A DNA stretch of 64,000 bases from Paludibacter sp. 47-17 (GCA_001898935.1 MKVT01000015.1:1-64000), one strand, 5' to 3'. Positions 33,441 through 44,313 are shown, counted from the first letter of the stretch. The notes: generated by a model not told the origin, from the sequence alone. Made by a program: numbers and translations.

Positions 33441-35870
33441 ATGAAAATAAGAACGAAATTCAGTATTTTGTTTCTGATGGCGCTCGGATTCCTGTCCAGT
33501 TGTACCGACAAAGAGGAATATTACGAGCGACCCGACTGGCTCGAAGCGCCGGTGTACACGGTACTTGCCGAAAAAGGCAATTTTACCAATTATCTCAAAT
33601 GTGTTGATCGTACCCTGTTTGCCGAAACACTCAAAGGGGGTGGTTTGTATACCGTTTTTGCTCCCAACGACGAGGCGTTCAAGGCCTATCTGGCTTCCCA
33701 GAACAAAAACTCGGTCGATCAGCTCACCGATGAGCAGGTCAACAAGCTGGTGAGCTACTCTATCGTTTACAATGCGTATACCTTCGAACGGCTTACCGAC
33801 GTGTTGGGAAGCGGACGCTGGGACTCGCTTACCAGTATCAAAAAGAAAACTACCTATTACGAGCCTATCCGTCGCGAGACGGTCGACGGAACAGAAATTT
33901 GGGTGTACGATATGTCGAACTTTGCTTTGGGCGACAATAATTACAAATATGTACCCTTCTACCTGAAAAATGTGTTCGAACGTTCGCGTTCGGCTGCTCA
34001 GGCTGCTTCCGATTACGGCATTTTTTATCCCACTTCCTACACGGGTCGTAATATTCAGAGCGCCTCCATTCTTACCGATAATATTGTTTGCGAGAACGGT
34101 GTGGTACACGAAATCGATCAGGTATTGGAACCTCTTCCGACGCTCGAAAGCTTACTCGACGATCCCGATTATTCGCTGTTCCGCGGTATGATCAATAAAA
34201 CGGGTTCGACCGGCGAGCCTTATTTTATCACTTACCAGTACAACGAAGCGATCACCCAGTACTACCAGAAAGCAATGCCCGGTAAAAACATCGACCGTGT
34301 ATACCTTAAATATTACAGCGGACTGGCCATCAACCTCAACGGCGAACGGTACGGGACGTCGGCCAATCAGGCCGAGCAGGGCGGATACACGCTTTTTGCG
34401 CCCAACAATGCTGCTGTTATGAAATTCTACAACGAAAAGCTGAAGGATTACTATCCCGAAGGTCTTGATAAAGTGTCGCGCGACGTACTGATGTATTTTA
34501 TTAATGCGCAGATGGTCGACGACCTGGTATGGCCGGGCGATTATAAGGGAAGTATGAATTCCCTGGGCGAATTCTTCAATGGTAAAGGCAACCGGGGCGA
34601 AGCTTTCGATGCTGCCGGTTATTCGAAGATCGCTCCTGCCAGCAACGGATTTTTCTACGGATCGAACAGCTATATCAAAAGCCGTTTCTTCGAGACCGTA
34701 TTTACCGAAATACTCCTCAACCCGAAGTATAACCTGGCTAACCTTGCATTTACCGAGTTTTTTGCCAATACCCTGCGCGAAGAACTTATGAAGTGCGAAC
34801 TCAACGGTTATACACAGGAAAACTACACCATCCTGCTGCCGTCCGATAGTCTGCTGATGGCCGATGGTTTCAGCTGGGAATGGATTTCAGGATCCAACAA
34901 GTATGGTTTCCTGCATTCGAATTCAGGTAGCAGCCTGGGGAATTTCGATGTGAATACCCGGATCCAGCGACTCATACGTTCGCACATCTTCAAGCGCCTG
35001 AAAAACGAACAGGTCGATTGCGCCATTACAAAATTCGAAACCAGTCCCGATTTCGCCGCTGCTTACGGAGGTTATTCGTACGCGGTCAACGATTACGGCG
35101 ATATGATCCGCTATTATACGACTCCTGCCGGCGAACAGCGTGTACAAATGCTGGGCAACTACGACGAAAACGATTGGGTGGTAGCTACGCCGTTCAAAAC
35201 ATTTATGAATGGCCAGGTATTTAAAATCAATAAGTTGTTGCAGTATTCCCGCCGGAATCAATTCCCGCAAACCGTCGACGGATATAAATCGCAGGATCTG
35301 ATCACGTATATTCTGCAAATGACTTCGGCCACCCAGAATCCGAATGTGGCTATTTTCAAGAATTACCTGATCCAATGTCTGAAAGGCGACGAAAGTAACG
35401 AGCTGGCCGGCCTTTCGGCCGATATGGTGGTTACCGTTTTCATGCCTACCAATGCCGCAATGAACAGAGCGGTGACTGCCGGCGATCTTCCGGCCTATAC
35501 CCAGGTAACATCCGGCGATGTGCCGGCCCGCCTGAGAGCAACCAAATTCATTCTGCATCATATCGTAAAAGGAAAAGTGTTTGTCGACGACGGCTTGCCT
35601 TACATCATGCCCAACCGCGAAGTGATTACCGAGGAAACCTGGCCGACGGTGCTGAAAGACGTGGTGGACGATACCTACCTGGCCATTCGCAAAACCGACG
35701 ACGGCAAACTGGAGGTGTCGACTCAGTCGAAAAATACCGGACGAGCTTTTTCGGAAGTGCTGAAAACGGCTACTGTAACACGAGGTGCAAAACGAAGCAA
35801 TTATTTCGGAGCAAAATCGGTATTGCACGAAATCAACGACTACATGGTTTATCAAAAAGTAACACAGTAA
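33441..35870 (+). CDS. Four-FAS1-domain lipoprotein
   Basis: An 809-residue lipoprotein (basic MKIRTK, hydrophobic core, lipobox FLSSC with Cys21). Four fasciclin (FAS1) repeats are visible from their characteristic FAPN-like strand: LYTVFAPNDEAF near 70, YTLFAPNNAAV near 313, YTILLPSDSLL near 461 and VTVFMPTNAAM near 667. FAS1 domains mediate adhesion and, in Bacteroidota, occur as surface lipoproteins next to SusC/SusD pairs, probably as glycan-binding or docking components in the place of SusE/F-type proteins; this role is inferred. The gene opens the seven-gene operon and ends 13 bp before susC. ATG 33441 was chosen because it gives the lipoprotein signal; the frame is open further upstream through the promoter. 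Confidence 0.83.
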   Translation: MKIRTKFSILFLMALGFLSSCTDKEEYYERPDWLEAPVYTVLAEKGNFTNYLKCVDRTLFAETLKGGGLYTVFAPNDEAFKAYLASQNKNSVDQLTDEQVNKLVSYSIVYNAYTFERLTDVLGSGRWDSLTSIKKKTTYYEPIRRETVDGTEIWVYDMSNFALGDNNYKYVPFYLKNVFERSRSAAQAASDYGIFYPTSYTGRNIQSASILTDNIVCENGVVHEIDQVLEPLPTLESLLDDPDYSLFRGMINKTGSTGEPYFITYQYNEAITQYYQKAMPGKNIDRVYLKYYSGLAINLNGERYGTSANQAEQGGYTLFAPNNAAVMKFYNEKLKDYYPEGLDKVSRDVLMYFINAQMVDDLVWPGDYKGSMNSLGEFFNGKGNRGEAFDAAGYSKIAPASNGFFYGSNSYIKSRFFETVFTEILLNPKYNLANLAFTEFFANTLREELMKCELNGYTQENYTILLPSDSLLMADGFSWEWISGSNKYGFLHSNSGSSLGNFDVNTRIQRLIRSHIFKRLKNEQVDCAITKFETSPDFAAAYGGYSYAVNDYGDMIRYYTTPAGEQRVQMLGNYDENDWVVATPFKTFMNGQVFKINKLLQYSRRNQFPQTVDGYKSQDLITYILQMTSATQNPNVAIFKNYLIQCLKGDESNELAGLSADMVVTVFMPTNAAMNRAVTAGDLPAYTQVTSGDVPARLRATKFILHHIVKGKVFVDDGLPYIMPNREVITEETWPTVLKDVVDDTYLAIRKTDDGKLEVSTQSKNTGRAFSEVLKTATVTRGAKRSNYFGAKSVLHEINDYMVYQKVTQ

Positions 35871-35883
35871 CGAACAGGATATC

Positions 35884-38800
35884 ATGAAAATAAGGAAAAT
35901 GAAAAATCACAGGTCTTTTTTGTTGCTTTGCTTGTCGTTACTGATGATGGTGCAACTTACAGCCCAGCAGCGTCAGATTCTTCATGGAAAGGTAACATCC
36001 CAAACCGATAAACTACCTCTTATAGGGGTGTCGGTTGCCGAATACGATGCCAGCAACCGTATTTTGAACGGAACAACCACCGATTTCGATGGTAATTATG
36101 CGCTCCGTTTGTCGGGCCAACCGGGAACCCGTATCGCGTTTACCTATATTGGCTACAAACCGGTTACCCGCAATTTAACAGCTGGTGTAAGCAACCTGAA
36201 CGTGGTTATGGAAGAGGTAACCCAGGCCATACGCGAAGTAAACGTAACCGCTTCGCGCCAGGTGAGTGCCGGTTCCATCAATATCGCCGAACGCGATCTC
36301 ACCTTTGCCATGGCAAGGGTCGAAACCAAGGACCTCGAAGGATTGCAGGTTGCTTCGATCGATGAAGCATTGCAGGGCCGTATGGCCGGGGTCGATATTG
36401 TTGCCAACAGCGGCGAACCCGGTGCCGGGATGTCGATCCGTATCCGTGGTACTACTTCGATCAACAATGGTTCCGATCCGCTGATCGTGGTGGATGGAAT
36501 TCCTTACGATACCAATATCGGTTCCGATTTCGACTTTGCCACGGCCGACGAGGATAGCTATGCCCAGTTGCTCAACATCTCGCCCAACGATATTCAGGAA
36601 ATATCGGTGTTGAAGGATGCGGCCGCCAGCGCCATGTACGGTAACCGCGGTGCCAACGGAGTATTGCTTATTAAAACCAAACGGGGAGCGGTAACCAAAC
36701 CTACCCTGAGCTATTCGTTCAAGGGCTCGATGAACGTACTTGCCGAACCCATTCCAACGCTGAACGGACAGCAGTATGCCACACTCATAATGGAGCAGGC
36801 ACAAAATGCAGGCAACCTGCTTAGTTCGTCGGTAACGCCGTTTTTTACCATCGATGTAAATAATCCCTATCATTTCTACAATTACGTGACCCAAAGTACC
36901 GATTGGTACGACGCGCTTACCCGTACCGGTTTCACCCAGGATCATTCGATTTCGCTGTCGGGTGGGGGTGATAAGGCTCAATACCGTACTTCCATCGGCT
37001 ACTACGATCAGCAGGGGACGGTAATCGGACAGGCTTATTCGCGTGTCACCGCACAGCTTAACCTCGACTACAATGTGTCGGATTATCTTAAATTTCAGGT
37101 GAACTTTTCGTATACACACGGCGACCAGGATAAAAACTATACCACCGACCTGCTCAACTCGGCTTATACACGCATGCCGAACATGTCGATTTACGAATAT
37201 ACAGCTACCGGCGAACCGACCGATAATTATTTATCGCCCAACACAACGCCGCAGGGATACTGGAATTCAAACTCCAATAAAGGAATATACAATCCGGTGG
37301 CGATGGCCAATGCCGGTTACTGGAAAATTAAAAGCGAACGTATACTTCCGAAATTCAACCTGCAATACTGGGTAATTCCCGAAGTACTGAAGTATCAGGC
37401 CGACCTCGCTTTCGATATCAATACTACTAAGGATATTCGTTTTCTGCCGCAAATTGCAACCGGCCGACTGTGGCCCGAAGTGAGTGTAAACCGGGCAACC
37501 GATCTGTATTCCGAAGCTTTTAATGTACAGACATTCAACCGCTTGTATTATACCCCTAAATTGTCGAAAGATCACGATGTAATCGGATTGTTGCAATACA
37601 GCACCTACGATTCGCGCAATTCATCGTACCAGGAAGTTTCGGCGCTCAGTGCCTCGACCTACCTTACCGATCCGGCTATTGCCTCGAAAATCAACGGTGC
37701 AGGCGGTTTGGGACTGTCGTCGGGCGGATCGCAGGCCCGCTCCCTGTCGCTCATGGCCATGCTTCAGTATAAGTTGTTCGATAAGTACATAATAAACGGT
37801 ACCATCCGTCGCGATGGCGATTCAAAATACAACAAGAAAAACCGCTATGGCTATTTCCCCAGCTTATCGCTGCGCTGGCGTGCTTCCGACGAACCCTTTA
37901 TCCGCGATATCAAGCAGATCAACGAATTAAGCTTCCGTGCTTCGACAGGGGTAACCGGTAACCCGGTAAGTCGTAACTACATGTTCTACAACACCTATGG
38001 AACCTACGGCTGGACCTACCTGGGCGAACCCGGAGTGTACTCGACCGGCCTCGAGCTGGCCAACCTGAAGTGGGAAACAGTAACCGATTATAACTTCGGA
38101 GCCAACCTGCTGATGTTCGAAAACCGCATCAATGCCGAATTCAACATCTACCGGAAACGAACCGATAATTTATTCTTCAATTCGGTGAATATTTCCAGTT
38201 CGACAGGTTACAGCGGAATCCCGATGAATGTGGGAATCATGGATAACTACGGATGGGAGTTGAGTGTGATGACACAACCGATACGGGGCAAAGACTGGCA
38301 GGTGGACTTCAACATCAACCTGGCCCGTTCGCAAAACGAGGTGGTCGAACTTTCGGACAACATACCGCCCATTTCGACACCTACAGCATCCAACGGAAGT
38401 TACCTGACCAAAATTCAGGTAGGTAACCCGCTCGGTTCGTTCTACGGATACCGCTATGCCGGTGTATACCTCAACGAGAGTCAAACCATTGCACTCGATA
38501 AAAAAGGGAATCCGATTTATACCTACGACGATAAAGGAGTGAAAGAAGCCGTGAAAATGCGCTTCTGGTATCCTTCCAACGGATATGAATTCCAGGCAGG
38601 CGATGCCCGCTACGAGGACATCAACCACGATGGAAACATCAACTCGCAGGATATTGTTTACCTGGGCGATGTGAATCCATTGCTTACCGGAGGTTTCGGA
38701 CCCACCATCCGCTACAAGCGCAAACTCACGCTGGCTGCTTATTTCTATTTCCGCTACGGCGCCGAGGTTATCAACCAAACCCGCATGGACATGGAAAAAA

Positions 38801-39198
38801 TGTACGACTACAACAACCAGAGTACAGCCGTGTTGCGTCGCTGGCGTCATCCTTACGACGATCCGTCGCAGGCACCCGCCGATCTGCTGCCCCGCGCGTT
38901 GCAGGGTCGTGGCTACAACTGGCTGGGCTCCAGCCGTTACGTAGAAGATGGTTCGTTCCTGCGTTTCAAATCGCTGACTCTCACCTATACCTTCGACCGG
39001 GATAAAGTGAAGATGCTGGGGTTGAACGACCTGAAAATATGGGGAACGATGCAGAATATTTATCTGTGGACCAATTACACGGGGATGGATCCTGAAATTT
39101 CGTTGCGTGCGGCCATTCGTTCGGGCGATTTAGGGAAGGATACTTCGCGTTCGGGCCGCCCTCAGGAGTTTTCGATTGGTTTAAGTACGTCATTCTAA
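35884..39198 (+). CDS. SusC/RagA-family TonB-dependent transporter 1
   Basis: A 1104-residue outer-membrane protein that imports oligosaccharides using TonB energy. A signal peptide ends near LTAQQRQ; then a carboxypeptidase-regulatory-like domain (LHGKVTSQTDKLPLIGVSV, GYKPVTRNL), the plug with the SusC signature (LQGRMAGVDIVANSGEPGAG, IRIRGTTSINNGSDPLIVVD and VLKDAAASAMYGNRGANGV), and a 22-strand barrel ending FSIGLSTSF. It is paired with the SusD gene 21 bp downstream, which has a clear purine-rich ribosome site (GAAAGGAG). A second ATG six codons in (35899) is an equally possible start. Confidence 0.95.
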   Translation: MKIRKMKNHRSFLLLCLSLLMMVQLTAQQRQILHGKVTSQTDKLPLIGVSVAEYDASNRILNGTTTDFDGNYALRLSGQPGTRIAFTYIGYKPVTRNLTAGVSNLNVVMEEVTQAIREVNVTASRQVSAGSINIAERDLTFAMARVETKDLEGLQVASIDEALQGRMAGVDIVANSGEPGAGMSIRIRGTTSINNGSDPLIVVDGIPYDTNIGSDFDFATADEDSYAQLLNISPNDIQEISVLKDAAASAMYGNRGANGVLLIKTKRGAVTKPTLSYSFKGSMNVLAEPIPTLNGQQYATLIMEQAQNAGNLLSSSVTPFFTIDVNNPYHFYNYVTQSTDWYDALTRTGFTQDHSISLSGGGDKAQYRTSIGYYDQQGTVIGQAYSRVTAQLNLDYNVSDYLKFQVNFSYTHGDQDKNYTTDLLNSAYTRMPNMSIYEYTATGEPTDNYLSPNTTPQGYWNSNSNKGIYNPVAMANAGYWKIKSERILPKFNLQYWVIPEVLKYQADLAFDINTTKDIRFLPQIATGRLWPEVSVNRATDLYSEAFNVQTFNRLYYTPKLSKDHDVIGLLQYSTYDSRNSSYQEVSALSASTYLTDPAIASKINGAGGLGLSSGGSQARSLSLMAMLQYKLFDKYIINGTIRRDGDSKYNKKNRYGYFPSLSLRWRASDEPFIRDIKQINELSFRASTGVTGNPVSRNYMFYNTYGTYGWTYLGEPGVYSTGLELANLKWETVTDYNFGANLLMFENRINAEFNIYRKRTDNLFFNSVNISSSTGYSGIPMNVGIMDNYGWELSVMTQPIRGKDWQVDFNINLARSQNEVVELSDNIPPISTPTASNGSYLTKIQVGNPLGSFYGYRYAGVYLNESQTIALDKKGNPIYTYDDKGVKEAVKMRFWYPSNGYEFQAGDARYEDINHDGNINSQDIVYLGDVNPLLTGGFGPTIRYKRKLTLAAYFYFRYGAEVINQTRMDMEKMYDYNNQSTAVLRRWRHPYDDPSQAPADLLPRALQGRGYNWLGSSRYVEDGSFLRFKSLTLTYTFDRDKVKMLGLNDLKIWGTMQNIYLWTNYTGMDPEISLRAAIRSGDLGKDTSRSGRPQEFSIGLSTSF

Positions 39199-39219
39199 AC
39201 GAAGAAAGGAGAAAAGTAT

Positions 39220-40821
39220 ATGAAACTAACAAACTATATTGCAGGAATACTACTTTCGGTGCTTACGCTTACTTCGTGCAGCGACTGGCTGAATCTGGAG
39301 CCCGAAGACGGTGTAATTCGTCAGGAGTTCTGGAAAACGAAAGAGCATGTGAAATCGGCCGTGATAGGTTGCTATATGTCGGCGCAAACGGGGGTGGTTG
39401 AAAGCATGTTCCTTTGGGGCGAACTAAGAGCCGATATGATTGAAAACGGAACCAGTGTGAATAATAATTTTTCGGAAGTGATGGATGGCGAAATTTCGGC
39501 TGCCAACTCGGTGGTCGACTGGGCCGATTTTTACAATGTGATCAACAATTGTAATACGGTGCTTGAGTTTGCCCCGGGTGTACGCGAGATCGATGGAACC
39601 TTCACCGAACGCCAGCTCAACGAATACAAAGCCGAGGTACTTACCCTTCGTGCCCTCATGTATTTTTACCTGGTGCGCTCCTTCCGCGATGTGCCTTTTG
39701 TTACCGAAGCCTATATCTCCGACGATCAGGATTTATACGTAGGTAAAACATCGGGTGCTATCATTCTCGATTCGCTGGTAGCCGATTTGCAATATGCTGC
39801 GGTGAATGCACCGTCGGCCTATGCTACCAATGCCGAAAACAAAAGCCGCATCACCCGCTGGACTGCCCGTGCCCTGCTGGCCGATATTTATTTGTGGCAG
39901 GAGAACTACACTGCCTGTAACAATGTGTTGAACGAAATTATCGGTTCCAACCGTTACAGCCTGATGCCGGTGGAGCAAACCAAGGAATATGTTGTCGACG
40001 GCGGAGTGCTGATCGATTCGATAACCATCCCCAGCGAATCGGATGCCGAGCGTATTTTTGTCGAAACCTATGTTCGTGGCGCTTCACCCGAATCGATTTT
40101 CGAATTTCCATTTACTTCGATTAAAAATAATCCCTTCTACAGCTTAATGGGTCCGCAGGTGAATCAGCTCCGCCCCAAACTGGATGTAGTCGACGAAGGT
40201 ATTTTCCCGCTTCCGGTTTACATGGCCTATCCCGAGGCTTCCGATATTCGCGGATCGGGTTTCTCGTACCGCGCCGGGGTAATCTGGAAATACGTGGGAA
40301 CCAGTCGTACCGGCGCTGCCCGGGCGGCAACCGAATATACGGCTCCCTGGCTGGTGTATAAATATTCGGATGTATTGCTGATGAAGGCCGAGGCGCTGAC
40401 GCAAATCGGACTGGCGACGTCGGGCGAGGTGGTAAGTAGCTATTACCGGCAGGCTCTTGAATTGTTGCAGCAAGTGCGCAAAGCCCGTAACGCGGTCGAA
40501 ACTTCCGATTACAAATTTGATTTGGAGAACCTCGATGGCAAAACGCTCGAAAAAGCGATTCTCGACGAGCGGGCCCGCGAATTTGCTTACGAAGGTAAGC
40601 GTTGGTACGATGTGCTGCGCCATGCAAAACGCAACAACTACGAAGGTAATAACCTTCAGTACCTGATTACACTGGCTATCAACAGTGCTACTCCGCAAAA
40701 GCAGCAAAGTCTTATAGCCAAGTACCGCGATCCGAATCGCAACAGTCATTACTGGCCGATTTTCGTACGCGAAATCGAAACCAATAAAAATCTTACTCAA
40801 AACGAATTTTACGCTAATTAA
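39220..40821 (+). CDS. SusD/RagB-family glycan-binding lipoprotein 1
   Basis: A 533-residue surface lipoprotein (lipobox LTSC, Cys20) that caps the SusC channel and binds the glycan. Family features: the start SDWLNLEPEDGVIRQEFWKT, the helix with RALMYFYLVRSFRDVPFVTE, RWTARALLADIYLWQENY (tetratricopeptide-like) and the C-terminal ILDERAREFAYEGKRWYDVLR. Length is normal. It directly follows its SusC and precedes two FAS1 lipoproteins, the first only 10 bp away. Confidence 0.94.
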   Translation: MKLTNYIAGILLSVLTLTSCSDWLNLEPEDGVIRQEFWKTKEHVKSAVIGCYMSAQTGVVESMFLWGELRADMIENGTSVNNNFSEVMDGEISAANSVVDWADFYNVINNCNTVLEFAPGVREIDGTFTERQLNEYKAEVLTLRALMYFYLVRSFRDVPFVTEAYISDDQDLYVGKTSGAIILDSLVADLQYAAVNAPSAYATNAENKSRITRWTARALLADIYLWQENYTACNNVLNEIIGSNRYSLMPVEQTKEYVVDGGVLIDSITIPSESDAERIFVETYVRGASPESIFEFPFTSIKNNPFYSLMGPQVNQLRPKLDVVDEGIFPLPVYMAYPEASDIRGSGFSYRAGVIWKYVGTSRTGAARAATEYTAPWLVYKYSDVLLMKAEALTQIGLATSGEVVSSYYRQALELLQQVRKARNAVETSDYKFDLENLDGKTLEKAILDERAREFAYEGKRWYDVLRHAKRNNYEGNNLQYLITLAINSATPQKQQSLIAKYRDPNRNSHYWPIFVREIETNKNLTQNEFYAN

Positions 40822-40831
40822 TTCATACGCC

Positions 40832-42598
40832 ATGAAAACGATGAAAACAACTCTATTTCAGGCCGGGCGGCTGCTGATGGTTGCTGCTGTGCTGCTCACT
40901 GCTTTCAGTTCTTGTGACGACTATATGAAAGGAAAGACCTTTCTGACTTCCGACGAAATAATGATCGATGAATATATCGAACAGGAAGATACCACCATGA
41001 TGCTGTTTCTGAATGCTGCCGATAAGGCGGGTTTTCGCGGACTGCTGCATGCCTATGGAACTAATACCTGTTTTATTCCCGACAACAACGCTATTCGTGC
41101 TTATTGCCGTACGCTGGGAATATCGACCCTGGAAAGTCTGTCGGTAAGCGAACTCGAGAAATTCATGAAGTTTCACCTGGTACGCGATACGATCGAGACG
41201 GCCGAATTTGTGGATGGGCGGTTGTCGAAAGCTACCATGCTGGGTAAATTCCTTACTACCCGTACGGTGCAGGAGGGAAGTTCGACTCCCCGTATCCGGG
41301 TCAACCGCCAGGCCGATATTCTGGTAAAGGATGTGCGGGTGTCCAATGGTATTATTCACAAAATCGGTGCGGTGCTGGTACCTAATCCTAAAACGGTGGG
41401 CGAAATGATTGCCGAACTGCCCGAAAACTATTCCCTGTACAAGGAGTTGATGCAGGAATCGGGGGTGCTCGACACGCTTATCAACAATAAGGCCGACGAT
41501 CAGTGGTATACGGCAATTCTGCAGAGCAACGAGTCGTTTGCTACGGTGGGTGTTGCCAGCAGGGCCGATCTGATTGAAAAAATGAAAGTGGCTCAGCCCG
41601 ATTTCAAGGACGACGAAGCCCGGTTGGTGCAGCTTTATGCACAATACCATGTGCTGAAGCGCCTGGCGTATGCAACCGACCTGGCTATGTCGAGTGCCGA
41701 ACTCACGATGGCTCCCAACCAGGTGATTACGGTGGTTACCAAAAAAGATTCGCTTATTTTCAACGAATACCGTTCGCTCACCAAGTTTGAGCAAGGTGTG
41801 GAGGTTGATAAAGGTTCGGAATGGACCGATATGAGTTGTTACAATGGTGTGATGATCGACATGGTGGGGTATATTCAGCCTGTGAAGCGGGGTGCCGAAG
41901 CAGTATACTGGGAACTTACCGAACAGCCCGAAATCAAAAAACTGAAGGAATACCGCCGTCCGGGTTCGTGGGTTACTTTCCGTCCCGGGGAGTTGTCGGA
42001 ACTGAACTTCGGCGGAAAAAACAATCCGACGATCACCTACAATGCGGTGGGAGCCTGGGGTGAGAAAGATCAGTATGTAAATGGCGATCAGTTTGATATC
42101 CCTATGCGACCTACTTTGCTTCAGTGGATGGAGATTAAAACGCCGGTGCTTACCGAAGGGGTTTATTATGTTTGGATCTGCTGGCGACGCGGAGGTACCA
42201 ACAATAAATTTAAAACCACCTTTAAGCAGGAAGGTAAAGAAGATCAGGTATTACCCAATGTGTTCGACCTGGGAGAGTACTTTAATACGAATGCAACTCC
42301 GGAGGTAAACCTCAACAACGGGATGAAGCAGTACAATGCCAAGCAACGCATCAGCGTGTTCTGCAGCCGCAACTGCGGAGCCATTAAAGTGGAATATACC
42401 GGCCGGCATACCCTGCGCATGGATGCTCTGAGTGGTAACAGCCAGTCGGCCTGGTGGGATATGATTCACTTTATTCCTGTCGATCAGAATCAGCTCTGGC
42501 CCCGTTTCGATGCAAAGGGAAATGCGATTTATCCGGGAACTCCCTGCGAAGAGATCTACCCATTCGACCAGACTTGCTCGGGCGACTTGAATAACTAA
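40832..42598 (+). CDS. FAS1 lipoprotein with C-terminal beta-sandwich
   Basis: A 588-residue lipoprotein (lipobox FSSC, Cys28). The N-terminal half has one or two divergent FAS1 domains (TNTCFIPDNNAIRAYCRTLG, FMKFHLVRDTIETAEF, IIHKIGAVLVPNPKTVGEM; then YSLYKELMQESGVLDTL). Residues about 370-560 form a different, Trp-rich beta domain (VTYNAVGAWGEKDQYVNG-like strands, WMEIKTPVLTEGVYYVWICW, DMIHFIPVD) that looks like a carbohydrate-binding jelly roll. It sits between the first SusD and the second FAS1 lipoprotein, a position usual for surface glycan-binding proteins. The glycan-binding role is inferred from location and composition. Confidence 0.75.
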   Translation: MKTMKTTLFQAGRLLMVAAVLLTAFSSCDDYMKGKTFLTSDEIMIDEYIEQEDTTMMLFLNAADKAGFRGLLHAYGTNTCFIPDNNAIRAYCRTLGISTLESLSVSELEKFMKFHLVRDTIETAEFVDGRLSKATMLGKFLTTRTVQEGSSTPRIRVNRQADILVKDVRVSNGIIHKIGAVLVPNPKTVGEMIAELPENYSLYKELMQESGVLDTLINNKADDQWYTAILQSNESFATVGVASRADLIEKMKVAQPDFKDDEARLVQLYAQYHVLKRLAYATDLAMSSAELTMAPNQVITVVTKKDSLIFNEYRSLTKFEQGVEVDKGSEWTDMSCYNGVMIDMVGYIQPVKRGAEAVYWELTEQPEIKKLKEYRRPGSWVTFRPGELSELNFGGKNNPTITYNAVGAWGEKDQYVNGDQFDIPMRPTLLQWMEIKTPVLTEGVYYVWICWRRGGTNNKFKTTFKQEGKEDQVLPNVFDLGEYFNTNATPEVNLNNGMKQYNAKQRISVFCSRNCGAIKVEYTGRHTLRMDALSGNSQSAWWDMIHFIPVDQNQLWPRFDAKGNAIYPGTPCEEIYPFDQTCSGDLNN

Positions 42599-42615
42599 CC
42601 GATAAAATACAAGGT

Positions 42616-44292
42616 ATGAATACGTTATATTTTCGTAAATTAGGAATAGGAGTGATGTTGATTCTGCTGGGGCTCAGTTCGTGTCAGGACTCGGCCTGGG
42701 ACAAGCATGCCGGAGCAACCGGTGATGAAACCCTGATGGAACTTATCGATTCCAGACCCGAGCTTTCGGTGTTTGCACGCTTACTGCGTAAAACCGGCTA
42801 CGACCAGGTGGTGAAGAGTGCCGGTAGTTTTACGGTTTTTGCGCCGGGTAATGCAGCCTGGGCCGGCATCGATACTGCCGATGTTGTTTCGCTTACCAGG
42901 AAAATCGGGACCTTGATTGTACACAATACCTATTTTTCAGATAATACGCAGTTGTATGTTTCGGTGGCTTCGGTGAATGGTAAAAACATCTTCTACGACG
43001 CTTCGGCCAAGACCTTCAACGGGGCTAAAATTGTTGTCGCCGATATTGCGGCCAGCAACGGGGTGTTGCAGGTTACCGATAAGCTGGTGGAACGGAAAGA
43101 AAACATCTGGGACTATATGGCCACCGTGACCGGATCGAGCCAGTACCAGTACATCAATGGTCTCAATAAAAGGGTGATGGACATGGAGAAAAGTGTTCCT
43201 ACGGGAGTTTATCCCGACGGAAAGACACGCTACGATACGGCCTGGAAAAACATCAACAATTTCCTTCTCAGGTATCCGATCGACAACGAAGATTCGGTGT
43301 TTACCTACGTGATAATTGACAATACGGCTTTTCAGGCCTTATACACCAAGTACCGTCCGTATTTTGCACAAACAACCGCGGCAAAAACCGATTCGGCAGC
43401 ACTGTACAACGTGAGCAGCGATTTTGTGTTCCGAGGCCTGGTTGATCTCACATCGGCCGATACGCTCGAAAATGTGAACGGAGTGAAAGTACCGCTCACC
43501 GGTGTTCAGATCAGCGAAGTATATTCGGCTTCCAATGGCCGGGTGTACCGTGTGGGACAGGTCAATATTCCCCTGAAGGCGAAAATCAAACCCGTCAGAA
43601 TAGAGGGGGAACAATTTGTATCGGCCTACGACCGCAATTATGTATTTACCCGGTACAAACGATGGGCCAGCGGCGAACGCGACATTGTGCTCTCGAGCGG
43701 GGCTACACAGTCGGATACCCTTTGGCGCAAAGTGCCGGTGGCTCCCGATACGGTTGCCCGGCGCGACAGTGTGGCATCAAAAACCTATTTCATCAACAGC
43801 GGTCTGGTAGCCAATGTCGCCAATTTCTATATCGAGTATAAAGTGCCGGTCAATTCGGCTGCCTACGATGTGTATTATGTGGCCTACGACGATATTGCCG
43901 ATCATTTCGATCCTACCTATCGCAACTTCGGGGTCTACCGCGTGGAGCAAAAACTGTTCGCTTCGATGCCGGGGGCTCCGGCGCTGAAACATGGAATCGT
44001 GGACAATGCCCGGGGTGTTGCCAATAATTACCTTGGAGAAACCCGCTGTTTTGTGGGTCAGACCATGGCAGGTGTACACGAACTCACCAAGTTGCAGCAG
44101 TGGACGCTGGAGCCGGTATCGCAATTGTTGTCGGCTCCCATCACCGCCCCGGGTGCGGATGTGATGAATGTAAACCGGGCAGGAACCATGACGCTGTGGC
44201 TTACCAACACAGCCCGCAGCAATGCAGCCAGCCGCCAGGGTTTACTCTTCCTCGATTATATATTGCTTGTTCCCAGAATTAATGAAAATTAA
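42616..44292 (+). CDS. FAS1 lipoprotein with C-terminal beta domain
   Basis: A 558-residue lipoprotein (lipobox LSSC, Cys23). One clear FAS1 domain, about residues 35-165 (ETLMELIDSRPELSVFARLL, SFTVFAPGNAAWAGID, LIVHNTYFSDN, GVLQVTDKLVERKENIW), and a second, weak one after it. The C-terminal 200 residues form a beta-rich domain ending LFLDYILLVPRINEN, comparable to the end of the preceding protein and of the secreted protein at 49511. It is 17 bp after the previous gene and about 20 bp before the second SusC. Probably another surface glycan-binding component; no catalytic motif is seen. Confidence 0.75.
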   Translation: MNTLYFRKLGIGVMLILLGLSSCQDSAWDKHAGATGDETLMELIDSRPELSVFARLLRKTGYDQVVKSAGSFTVFAPGNAAWAGIDTADVVSLTRKIGTLIVHNTYFSDNTQLYVSVASVNGKNIFYDASAKTFNGAKIVVADIAASNGVLQVTDKLVERKENIWDYMATVTGSSQYQYINGLNKRVMDMEKSVPTGVYPDGKTRYDTAWKNINNFLLRYPIDNEDSVFTYVIIDNTAFQALYTKYRPYFAQTTAAKTDSAALYNVSSDFVFRGLVDLTSADTLENVNGVKVPLTGVQISEVYSASNGRVYRVGQVNIPLKAKIKPVRIEGEQFVSAYDRNYVFTRYKRWASGERDIVLSSGATQSDTLWRKVPVAPDTVARRDSVASKTYFINSGLVANVANFYIEYKVPVNSAAYDVYYVAYDDIADHFDPTYRNFGVYRVEQKLFASMPGAPALKHGIVDNARGVANNYLGETRCFVGQTMAGVHELTKLQQWTLEPVSQLLSAPITAPGADVMNVNRAGTMTLWLTNTARSNAASRQGLLFLDYILLVPRINEN

Positions 44293-44313
44293 TCACCTGT
44301 TTTTTTGAAGAAT

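Noticed and set aside
34923-35885. Minus-strand frame of 320 codons opposite the first FAS1 gene
   Set aside because: Shadow of the FAS1 repeats; there is no family match and no promoter, and the FAS1 lipoprotein is convincing.
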